Assembly: GCA_002914845.1 (NCBI GenBank)
Contig: JXTC01000008.1
Coordinates: 1,132,178-1,196,177 of the forward strand
DNA: 64,000 bases
Reading direction: 5' to 3'
Source of the DNA: Trema orientale
Lineage: Eukaryota > Streptophyta > Magnoliopsida > Rosales > Cannabaceae
Part shown: one piece after another, positions 35,501 through 46,300 of the stretch
How the letters are laid out: the number at the start of each line of letters is the position of its first letter
Position numbering within the stretch: the stretch's first letter is position 1
The notes under the pieces: model-generated
Told to the model about the DNA's origin: nothing
The model's database searches: none
The model's input: only the letters and a program-made list of their open reading frames with translations
Program-made: the position numbers and the translations under genes

Positions 35501-36903
35501 TCTATCTTTTCTTTTGTGTTTGTTTTACTCAAGGATGAGCAAAGTGTTAAGTTTGGGGATATTTAATGAGTGAGTTTTATTCACGAATTAGATACCATTT
35601 AAGCTAGATATTTAGTAGATTCTTGAGATTTTTATGAGTTTTATTTATGTTTTTGATGTTTTGAGTGTATGATAGGTAATTTTGGTACAACTGATGGTGT
35701 TTGGAGCAAGATGGATAAAGAATATGGCATCTTAGTGCTTGTCAATGGTACTAGAGCACTTAAAAGGCTCAAAATAAATGAAAATTTATGAGGACTAGAG
35801 AAAGTGACACCTCGGCACCATGTCATTGGAGTTCTGGTACTAGTTCGGGCTCAAAAGAAAAAATAGGCAGCAACAGTGGTACCTTGGCACTATGTTATTA
35901 GCGCCCCGATGCTACGCTGCGGAAATTCAGCACATAATTTTGTTTTAACATCTTTTGATCTAATTTTTGTAGTGGCCACATCCAAGCTTATAAATAGGTC
36001 TTTTTAAGACTTATTTGGGGACCTAGAGAGCTGTCAAGGACTCAAAAAAAAAAAAAAGAAAGAAAGAAAGACAGAGAGAAAGAGAGAAAGAAGGATTGGC
36101 AGAGCGATTGATAATCCAGAGACGAACGCCATTGATTCGACTTCTAGTTTTTTTTTTTCTCTTCTTTTTTCTTTCTTCTTCCATGTCTAAAACCATGTTT
36201 AGAGTTTGTTTTCTCTTTACGATGAATTAATTTTTTTTTTTCTAAGGCTACGATGTAGCCGAATTATGATGTCTTGAATTATTTCAATTTTAATACAAGT
36301 TGATATTTATTTCTATTCTATGCTAATAATATTAATCCATACTTAATGCTTGTGAGAGCTTGATCAACTTTTGCGTGAATTAGATATTTAATCCAAGATC
36401 TAAGAAGGAAGAATTGAATTTATCATTGATTAACATAATATGAGATTTTATAGGATAGAGATATCTATGAGGCTTGTGCAGTATTATGAATTTTTTGTGC
36501 TTAATAAGTTTTAATAGATTCATAGTTTATACTGAGATATTGGAACTTATCTATTAAAATATGTTTGTTAATTCTTAAAAGATATAATAGAGAAATTCAA
36601 TGTTAGCATAGGGAATAAACGTTAATTGATTGAATTGAATAACTTAAACGGATTAATTTAGGTGAATCGGAAACTTTAGGTCTTTAGCTACTTGATTATC
36701 TTATTTATTATTTTGTTTTACTTTCCTTTTTATTTAGTTATTAGATTTATTTTTGTAAAAGTTTTCCTTTTGATTTGCTTTCAAATAAAATTAGAGTTAG
36801 ATAATTTTGGTACTTAGTAAGCACAGTTTTCATGGGAATGATACTTATACTTACTCTTTATTACTTGTTAGCAATACGTGCACTTGTGTTCATTATTTTT
36901 ACA
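32549..36903 (+). mobile_element. deleted Ty3/gypsy element (Tat/Athila-like)
   Basis: A 3' LTR of about 1.34 kb (35567-36903) starts TGAGTGAGTTTTATTCACG, has TATAAATAGG near 35990 and ends near CGTGCACTTGTG. Its first 110 bp recur at 32549-32660 as the stub of the 5' LTR, which then breaks off. Between them are a broken gag and, near 34020-34080, a TTCTTGGGAGGCAACCC tract typical of the 3' non-coding region of plant Tat/Athila elements. The words GATGAGCAAAGTGTTAAGTT precede the 3' LTR. Protease, RT, RNase H and integrase are missing. The insertion is old and non-autonomous; its target duplication is uncertain. Confidence 0.78.
32740..33584 (+). pseudogene. gypsy gag (capsid) relic
   Basis: The 32740-33078 frame contains SLSEVWARYKKILICAPYN, LQIQTFYNGLNYMTKHIVDG and ITDEAYELIEAVVYHYQNP. 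These match the capsid core of plant Tat/Athila gag proteins (normally ...FYNGL...TR...DAA.GG...K...EAYELIE.MA.N.YQW). A stop at 33078, then more stops, separate it from a second gag-like frame at 33302-33574 (LEDALAQLTQTISQFMTNMK, LELQMSQLTSFLS). This second frame is the coiled-coil region that usually follows. The start Met sits just after an A-run at the deletion joint, so the true N-terminus is lost. Confidence 0.82.
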
Positions 36904-37776
36904 ATAATAAACTTGAGCATAGAGGGTCAAATATAGCCGTTTTAGAGCATATTTAATAAAATTTCTCTAATATGCTATATAATTGATTGACTTCGGCTAG
37001 CTTTTGGTGAAGAAGTGTACTTTTAAGATGGACAACGGAAACATCACACAACCCATCTCTTAAAAATATACATCATATGTCTTTTTTATGATGTTCTCTA
37101 ATATGCTAAATATCACATGTTATTTGTTTTCCCATAACACAATTCACATACTTAAAAGTGGGGAGAAAAAATAGGAAGCAATGTGAATTGTTTTCTTTTT
37201 CCAAGGATGAAAAATTGTTCCAAGAGATGTGCAGAGTGATTTCCTTTAAAACTAATTGATGTACTAAAATGTAATTTTATTCAGTATTATTTTAATAATA
37301 AAAAAATTATTAGCTCTATTTACATGTTATATTATAATAAAGGTGACTTTGTTGTTACTCCTTTATCTACTCTTTCACACTTTTTTAAAATTAAAAAAAT
37401 TTAATTTAATCACTTCTCATTCTAAGCCCTTATAATTCCTAAATTATACTTTGATTAAATTATCTTTTTTCTTCCCACCCTTTCTTCTACCCTAACTTCT
37501 TTGCTCATACCCAGTACCATTGTTTATTATTTTTTTCCTCCTTTGTGCTTCTCTTTCTAACCCAGGAAGTTTTGTCTTCAGCTTCGGTCTTCTTAAACAT
37601 ATTAAGAAACCAAAAATGTACTTGGCCGGCCGAAGATTCAAATGCTTAATTAGGTACATAAATGTACATAAATATTTTGGGATATAAACAAAGACGAGCA
37701 ATAAATCCGAGTAGGATAAATGAATAATATTTTATGTTAGCCATGAGTTTGTATTGTGGCCGCGTGAACATCCATG
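36904..37776. other. gene-free intergenic DNA
   Basis: Nothing recognisable; AT-rich with T-runs. Minus-strand short frames (37492-37861) have no domain and overlap the left end of the next hAT element. Confidence 0.5.
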
Positions 37777-38370
37777 GTCGTAGGTAGGGCTGACAATTTT
37801 CTATACGACACGACGATACGACTCGAAAACGACACGAAATAAACGGGTTTGGGTGACCCATTTAATTTTCGTGTCAATTTCGGGTTGACACGTGTAACAC
37901 GTATAATAAACGGGTGGGTTTCGGGTCAACCCGCTTAATCCGAAAATGACCCGTGTAACCCGTTTAATTAAACATGTCGTTTTCGTGTCATTTTCGTGTC
38001 GTGTCAACACGACACTAATACGACACATTTATTAATATTTTAACATATTAAACGTGATTTTAATTAATTCTAAGCATATTTATAGGAGTAAAATTAAATT
38101 AAGTAGTTATAATCGTGTTAAATTAGAATAATCGTGTCAATTTTGAATAATCGTGTCAAACGGGTCATAATATGACACATGACACGTTTATTAAACGGGT
38201 TACACGTGTCGTATCGTGTTACACGTATATTAATCGTGTCGTGTTCGGGTTTAAATTTTTGACACGTTTATTAATCGTGTCGTGTTCGGGTTAGGTGTTA
38301 TCGTGTCGTGTCGTAATCGTGTCGACCCGAACACGATACGATAACACGAATTGCCAGCCCTAGTCGTAGG
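37777..38370. mobile_element. non-autonomous hAT element with perfect 8-bp duplication
   Basis: The element is 37785-38362 (578 bp). The 8-bp target duplication GTCGTAGG is at 37777-37784 and 38363-38370. The ends are TAGGGCTGACAATTT on the left and TAGGGCTGGCAATTCGTGT inward from the right. The interior is packed with CGTGTC, GACACG, GGGTTxxACACG and AACGGGT words in both orientations, probably transposase-binding sites. It has no coding frame. The ends match the larger element at 1-1676, which carries transposase sequence, so this is a deletion derivative or MITE of that family. Confidence 0.95.
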
Positions 38371-38589
38371 TCATCAAAATATGCATCACAAAAATCTACT
38401 TGCGTTTAAGAAAAGAATATGAATGGAATTTTCTTAATTAAAACAAATGTCCATAAAAAAGAGGTGTAAATAGATATTATGAAAAAATGTACTAAAAAGT
38501 AACTCTACGCATGATTTGTTTGGTAATAAAAGAAATTAAATAAAAAGATAAGTAGTGGGAGTACAAAGGGTAGTAAATAGAGATATTAA

Positions 38590-39150
38590 CTGGGTCGTAT
38601 CGTGCCAGTCTAGACATACTGCGACATATTTGTGCCTCGTGCCATATCAGCTCGGGCACGATTACTAATCGTGTTGTGCATAGCTCGTGTCGTACCCGAT
38701 TTTGTGCTGTTAACGTGTCATTATCGTGCTTGTCTACTTTTGTACCTAATTGTTCTCGTTTTCGATATTATGTTATTACTGTGTCTAATCGTGCCTGTTT
38801 CTAATATTGGGCTATTTTTCATGCCTAATCATGCTCGTTTTTGATATTGTACTTTTTTCTGCGCCTAATTATGCTTGTTTCTGATATTGTGCTTTTTTCT
38901 GTGCCTAATTGTGCCCATTTACGATATTATGCTATTTTCGTACTAATTGTACTTATTTTAGATATTATATTATTTTCATGATTAATCATGCTTGTTTTTT
39001 ATTATATTATTTTTGTGTCTAATATTGTCCTTTATTTATATCAAGTATAATTTCAAGACTAATTATGTCCTCTTTCAAAGACTTATTGTTCTTGTATAAA
39101 GATATCAAATGGGCTGGGCTGCCCATTTGGCATGAGAGCATGGCATGACA
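38590..39150. repeat. 40-bp minisatellite in a CGTGTC-type repeat
   Basis: From about 38710 to 39020 a unit like GCCTAATxxTGCTxGTTTCTG, then ATATTxTGCTATTTTCTGT, recurs every 39-40 bases. Phase markers sit at 38752, 38791, 38831, 38871, 38911, 38950 and 38989, about seven copies that degenerate to the right. The left border has CGTATCGTGCCAGTC and CTCGGGCACGATTAC, and the right border GGGCTGGGCTGCCCATTTGG. The block may therefore be the expanded interior of a hAT-like element. The 38632-38844 frame is an artefact of the repeat. Confidence 0.82.
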
Positions 39151-39730
39151 CAACACGGGGTGACTCATGAATAACAATTAAACAAGAAAAGGGTTTGTGG
39201 GGAAAAATAAAATAAAAAGGGGAACGAACAGTTACATATATCTCTTGAACTTTTTATTTATTTATTGCCAGGAATATATTTTGCTTTGCAAAAATACGTA
39301 GAAGATTTGAGAATTAATAGCAATAATTGACCATCATAATTGTAGAAGTCATTAAATTTTATGGAGCAAAATTAGAATGTAGTTTCAAAGTTTATGAGTA
39401 TGGAAAGCATTTATTTTCTAATATTGAAGAATGGTTGAAAGAGAAGGCATAGACGAGAACGCGAGGTTCGTTCAATTTTTATTTTTACTTTGACTATTGA
39501 GAATTATTTCTATGTGTTGAGGTGCATCGTACATTTTATACACTCAATCTTTTGATTAGTATCAATTTTCATCCAACAATCTAAAAAACATTCCTCTAGT
39601 AGGAGGGATTTTGCTCCTCCTATACTAGAATCTCTCTATAATTTTTCCTTAAAAAAAGTTACTTTTAAATTTTTTTTTCGGATTAGTATTTGTATATAAT
39701 TTTAATATTGACTAGATATTCCTCTTCCCC

Positions 39731-39792
39731 CCACTTTAAGTCTTTTTTATTATTATTTTTTTGATAATAAATAAAAAAAAGACTTAAAGTGG
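39731..39792. repeat. short perfect-stem palindrome
   Basis: CCACTTTAAGTCTTTTTTAT at 39731 pairs with its complement ending at 39792 (AAAAAGACTTAAAGTGG), giving a stem of about 25 bp with a small AT loop. It looks like a foldback scrap. No gene product is implied. Confidence 0.75.
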
Positions 39793-40316
39793 CGGAAGTC
39801 ACTAGATATACAGTTTTGCTCTTTGAAAAATGAGGTGTAAGGTTTGTATTTTAATTTAACTTAATGGATATTCAATATAATATATATTTAAAAAATAGAG
39901 CCGGTCCGGGTCATTATGCTTGGAGCTCATGGTTGACACTCGATCCGTATTGAAGTTTGCTTTACCTTTGTCCGTTTTGTCGTGTAGTACACCATCACCG
40001 GGGAGGAGCTATCTGCTTCTGCTCACTAAGCAATGAATGGCCGTACAAAGTTTCGGTAAGTTGCCATAAAAATGGCCCTTAAAAGCTTCAAAACAGCTAT
40101 GGCCTATTCCCTATGAGAACCCGCGTTCTGCTTTAGTCTATCAAACCCTTTGGTTTTTCTCAATTGCAAGTGAAAGTTTGTTGATATTGTTCAACTGGGT
40201 AGTCCTTAATTCCCCCATTGGACCAGAAAATTTGCTTAATCTATAAAGAGTAAAGAACCCCAAGAACTCAAAGCTCGAGTCTTGAAACAAAAACCCATTA
40301 GAGAGAAGAAAATATA
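39793..40316 (+). promoter_or_regulatory. upstream region and leader of the DUF639 gene
   Basis: This is the non-coding stretch before the ATG at 40317. The last 60 bases (GAGAGAAGAAAATATA) look like a purine-rich plant leader. No TATA box could be assigned with confidence. Confidence 0.35.
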
Positions 40317-43300
40317 ATGCTCTCAAAGTTGTCTTTAACCCACTTGAAGGCATCCCAGGCTGCAAGGTTTGCATGTTATGGAAGGGATTCTCCAGAGTAC
40401 TATAAATCTCGGTTCAAGATAGTGGGGAAGTCTTTGGGGGATAGATGGAAGCTCAATGAGATTAAAGCTGGTGAGCCTTTTTTTTTCTTTTGAGTTTTGT
40501 TCTTTATCTTTCTTTGCAATTTTGAATTTTGATACTTGTGTTGGATTAAAAAATGATGCAAAAGAATGCAGGGGACAGTTTTTAGTTGCACTTATTGATT
40601 TTTTTGAGAAAAATGAGAATGAATGGGAGAGATTAAAATTCACACATGCTCACTTTTTAATATGTGATGATTGATAACTACTGTCTTTGAAGTTCCTTAG
40701 AGAGTTACTGTTTTCTCTTTAGTTCGTTTATCTTGTTCTCTTGCCTAGTTGACTAAAGAAAAATGAAATGAAGAAGGTGTGGAGGAGAAAGTAAAGTGGA
40801 GTTCAGTTGAATGTGATGTAAACTATCATTGATATGATTTAACTGAACTTGTAGGAGTATGAATATCAAGCTTAGTTCGTAATCTCCTCCCCTTACTTAT
40901 CCACTGAAGGGTCTATCTCACTGCGTTTTGCTCTAAAATTGATTCATAGAATAACCAGCCAACTACTAGTTCCTCATACTAAAGTTTTACAGAATATTTG
41001 TTAGGATTGAAGGACAGAGTGTTTTTCTTCCACTTCGCACCTCTGGAAGAGGAGGGGGGGGGGGGGGGAAGGAAAGAAGAAAAGACGAGAAAGAAGAGAA
41101 AAGATAAAAGGATAACGGGGCTAATTATTATTCGTTTAGTTTTATGCTCTTTTAGCCTTTTGCTCTTTTCACTTGCTTGCATGAACAAATTAGCGTAGAA
41201 GTTCTGTATGTCCAGTGTTTCACATTTAAAAATTTGATAAACGTTTGGTGGTCCAGAGAGTTTTAAAACTTCTTGATTATGGTTTTCTGAATACTTGCAG
41301 CGAAAAAAGATGGTTGCACGATTCAGTTTCTGATAGTTGTTGGAGGCTTATCCTTTCCCTCACCTACACAGACTCTTATTTCACACCAACCTGTCATTTT
41401 CTGTGCCGAGTCTAGATGAAAGAATTTAGGTGCTCCATTTTTTCTCTAGTGTGTTGAATTTTTTGCATCTAATGTCGCTACTCAGGCATTTCTCCTAAAT
41501 CACTAGAATTTTCTGAGGCTGTATCGAGTACTTATTCAGTTATTTCTCCCACTGACAACTGAGACATGCACAAGGTCTTACTCCCTTCTGGCTTTTTATA
41601 CTATTGGTGTGTTCAGAAAGTTTTTCTTTTTGTGGGATCTTGAAACTAAAAGAAAAAAGAATATTGCATAATTTGCTGATTGAAAAGCTTCAAATATTTA
41701 AATAAAACTCTATAATTTTCTGTTCACAAAATGTAATATTACAAGTTCAGACTGTAATTTGTTGCTTGAAGTTTAAGGATCGGTGTTATTTTATTGTATA
41801 ATTTGAGCTTAATAAGTTTGTAAGATATCTCTGCCTTTATTTTAGTTCTGGCTGTGGAAATGTTCATGTTTCTTGACAGATGCAGTAAAAGAAAAGTTAA
41901 ACTTATGGCTTTTGAAGACCCAAAAGTTTTTGAATGAAGTGGCATCCCCACTAGTAAGCACTAGCCAAAGTAGAAAGCCTGTTCCTGAAAAAGCGTTTGA
42001 AGATTCCGTTATAGAGGACATATTTCTGGCAGAGCAGACCATTAACAGCAGAACACCTCAAGGGACTCTCTCTATAGCTGCTGTTGTATCTATTGAGCAA
42101 TTTAGCAGGTGAAAATATGTGGCAGTTACTTGCTTGAAGTTTTAATATGGGTGTTGCTGTAGTGAATAGTGATTGCTTATTTTCTTTTGATATCGCTAAT
42201 TTTCTTTTGATGTTCAAATTATGCTAGATCAATTATAGTAAGCATGTGATTAAAGTTCTTCTCACAGTTTTGAAATTGTTTCATCATGACTAAAAAGAAA
42301 GCTACAAAAGTAGGAAATTCTCCATAGAGGCATAAATATAATGCAACAACAAACCGAACAAACTGTGTTAAAAAGCAAGTTTCTTATTTATACAACCATG
42401 CACTGAAAGATTAATGCCAATTCACTGATTGGGGAACCCATCCAGAGGACCTAGCAAATTTAGCTACTGTTTACAATGGATTTTGGTATGCCTCAAAGAA
42501 CAAGAAGAAAAAATGTAAAAAATGTTGTCATCAAGTTTCAAAAGTTGGCCTTTTAACACAAATGTATAAAGCAACTTGCAAAATCATCAGGGAAAGAAAT
42601 TGCAAACAATACTTTAAGATATCTAAAATTACTAAATACTTGATGTGATAAATGTACATCCTGAGAGGTTTTGTGAGATGGCTGTTATGTTTTTCGGTAG
42701 ATTATCCTTGTGTCTGCATAGAAGGGCCTCAAAATACAAGGCATATGGATTCTATTAAGGTGAAATATTGGCTGTTCAGTTGTCTTGGGAATCAGTGTAT
42801 TTTCCACAGGATATTATGTTCAACTTGAAAAAATTTCAATGATAAATGATGTTAAATATTAACACTTACAAGAATACACAGATAATCTAGTAGATGTTTC
42901 AAAATGTCATATTGTAATCATAAACAAAGCTTAGAAGGTTTTTTTCAAATACAAAATAAAACCCACAAATCATAGAAAACAAGCATCGTGAAAGAGTAAT
43001 GCTATAGGCACCATATGGTGCCGGACACCACATGATATGTCAGTCTGTTACTGACTAATTATAATTATATATTAGGTAGAACCCATGTGAGACCTAATTT
43101 ATTAATTAAAATCATCAGTAAGATGTGTCGTTGTGGTGTTAGACATCATTGGTACCCCGTAGTATTGCGCATTGTGTGAAAAGTCAAAAATGTTTGAATC
43201 AGGTGCATTTTGGTACTCCTTTATTTTTGGGAGTTCTCAAACTGGCTATTCTTTAATGTTAGTGTCACTTCATTTAGGCTAAAGGCCGTATTTATTTGTT

Positions 43301-46300
43301 TTAAGAAATGACAACTATAATGATAACTTTTCTTACAAGAGACGAAAAGAATTCGTTAATATAAGAAAGGGGTCAAGTACGAAGGGTTGGGGAGGACAAG
43401 CAGTCCACAAAAGAGAACACATAAAACAAAAGGAATACACAAATAGCAGTCTACATCAAGCTGGCCCATCCCAAAGAAATCAAGGATAATTGAAAACCCT
43501 TAAATTCCTTTGAAGTACTTCAATGGGCCCATCTCCTTCATGAATGAACATATGTTCTACATGCTTTTTACCTTTATGTATTCAGTAGTTAAGTTTGTTT
43601 TCTCCTGTTACCTGAGTTTCTTATTGTTTATTACTATGAGCTATGAAACTTTGGGTTTGCTTTTATGTGATAGACTTATGTTCTTGTCAAGAGCTTCTTC
43701 AGGTTGTTACGCCTACTAGACTATTATTGCAATTTATGATTTGACTATCTTAAGTTAAGATCTGCAGGATGAATGGATTGACTGCACAGAAAATGCAGAA
43801 AATATTTAAAGCACTTGTTCCCGAATCTGTATACAGTAATGCCCGTAATTTGGTCGAGTACTGCTGCTTTAGGTTCCTGTCAAGGGATAGTTCCAATATT
43901 CATCCCTTCCTTAAGGTCTGTGATAATCTTTTAAAGGAGTTTCTTTTACGTCATGGTTTATTCTTTAGGTCCCTATCATTCAAATAAAGCATTAATACAT
44001 TCAGTCCCAAATTTCTTTTACCCTATGCTTTTGGATATATTGATTTGAGACTGCTGCACTTATCAACCTAGTAATGTTTTCTTTTTTGGTACCATCGGTG
44101 CCTGTACAGGAACCTGCATTCCAGAGACTTCTATTCATAACAATGCTGGCATGGGAGAATCCTTACTGTGAAGAGCCTGCCATCACTTCAGCAAAAGCTT
44201 CTTTTCAGGTCATTCATAGTGATCCTTCATCTATTCAGATCTCTTTTCTTTTTTTTTTTTTTTTTTCCCCTTTAAGAATGTTGTCAGCTTCCATTAACAA
44301 TCAGATAGTTGCATTAGGGTCTGATTATGTATCTATGGATTATATATATGTATATATGTTATTTAAAGTGTAAACTTAATAAACGATCTCATTCGAATTC
44401 CTGAATTTTATATTAAATTGTGTAGACTTATGGAGACTATATAACTAACAAAGGAGGTAGCAGAAGAAAAATGGTTGTAGGCTTTTTTCATGTTGGAATT
44501 GTCTTTGTGTGAAACTGATTTCAATGTTGAGTTTACTAAGCAGATCTTAATATGTGGTTTTTCCCTTTAGGCACCCAGTGGACTCATTATTTCTGCTTAG
44601 ACTTTCGGCTTGGAGGATCTTAATGTCTGGTTTCTCTTAGCAATGTTCTCACTCAGTGCGCATTGGTCTCATAAATAGTGTTTCATTGGGTTATGCCTGA
44701 TGTTGTGCAAGAAGTTTTTAGCTGTTGTCAAGGGTATTGACTTCTTGTCCAGTTTCCCACCAGTAGTCTATTCTCCCTCAGTAAATTTCTCTGATCCAGT
44801 AGGCTTCCACCCCGTCCCCACCCTCTCTTTTTTTTTTTTTTTTTTTTTTTTCCCCCCCCGGTTGGAAAAGGAAAACCAAATCCTCTCTGATGTTTATCTT
44901 TGTTCTAAGGCCAAAAACAAGTGTAAAGGCCCACATCATGATTCCCATCGTGCTTCCTACTTCTGTAGGTATTCTCAAGTGTGTATATAGTGGTGAATTT
45001 TTGGGTTGGTGAGTTCTTAGGGAAGGTTGGGAAAAGAAAAAAGTGACATTTAAAGTTCCGAAAAATTATTTTATTTGGTACATATTCAATATATTAATCT
45101 TGGAAGACTATTTTTGAGTATATAATGTCATATAATCTGCACATAATTATGCTGCTGAAAAATTTGGCTTTTCTCTTATACCAATGTATGGTTTAACACT
45201 GAAAGTAATTTGTTGAAGAATATTGTTTCATCCATGCTATTGTAGGGGATGTTTGTTAGAGAGAAGGCTTTTGTTCGTATAGCTTCTGCTATTTCTGGGG
45301 TGGCCGATCGGTCAACAGCGCATAGTTTATTTAAGGCTCTTGCTGGTGATGAACAGGGTATCTCTTTGGGCTTGTGGCTGACTTATATTAGGGAACTTCT
45401 CAGGTGAGCTCCATTTTTACTAACTAATACTTTGCTGTGGCAGACATAAATACAATTTTAAGAAGTTATACTATATTTACGGCGAGAAAACCTGAAGAGT
45501 TACTTACAATTTTAAAAAGCTTAATTGCTGCTCAACGCTTTTTATTGCTTGTTGGTTGAGGAAGATAGTTAATATATTGAGCCCCATGCTTTTTGAGTTT
45601 AAATCTGCCGCAAGTGATGAAGAAACCACGATATTGATTGAATTATCGGCCTAATTATGCTTGACCCACGAAACCAGTAGAGAAAATAGGGCATGCCTAT
45701 TGTGTGCAGAATGTCCCCAGTCTGTTGAAGATATCAGTGAGATATTAGCACGTTATTTATAGTACTTCATTCTGTTGATCAAATGCAAGATATTGTCCAT
45801 ATTGAATATATACCTCAGCAAATATCAGAGAAAAATTAGCAAGAATAATGCCGGCCGGAGAAATCCCCAATTTTCGCGAGGGAGAGGATGATCTCGGTCT
45901 AAAATAGGACAGACAGAGGAAGGAGTGATGAGATGGAAGAGGTAATTAGATGTTCAGGTTGAGATGGAAGAGGTAATTAGATGTTCAGGTTAGGGAAGCT
46001 ATGCAAGGCCTGGTCATTGGAGAGAAATAAGATAGAGAAAGCTGAAATTTTTGTTAAGTTAGTTTTATATGGTATTCCATGTAATGACCCAGATGGACAT
46101 TGAGGCATCCAACAAGTACACACCCCATGTTTTGCCTTAAAATCTTAAAAAGAAATCTTTACACTCCATTATTACCGGTTACCACTTACCACCATCCGCA
46201 AGCTAGCATCTTCGTTCTACTAGTTTAAGGAGCTCATGTTCTTCTAGTTTACATGTAGGGTGCATGAAAAGCGGAAATCGTACCAAATTGAAGAATATTC

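Noticed and set aside
38632-38844. 70-codon frame
   Set aside because: It is a translation of the 40-bp minisatellite; the repeat explains it.
44074-44373. Open frame overlapping DUF639 exon 4
   Set aside because: The real coding part is 44110-44208 with good splice sites; the extension is intron read-through into a T-run.
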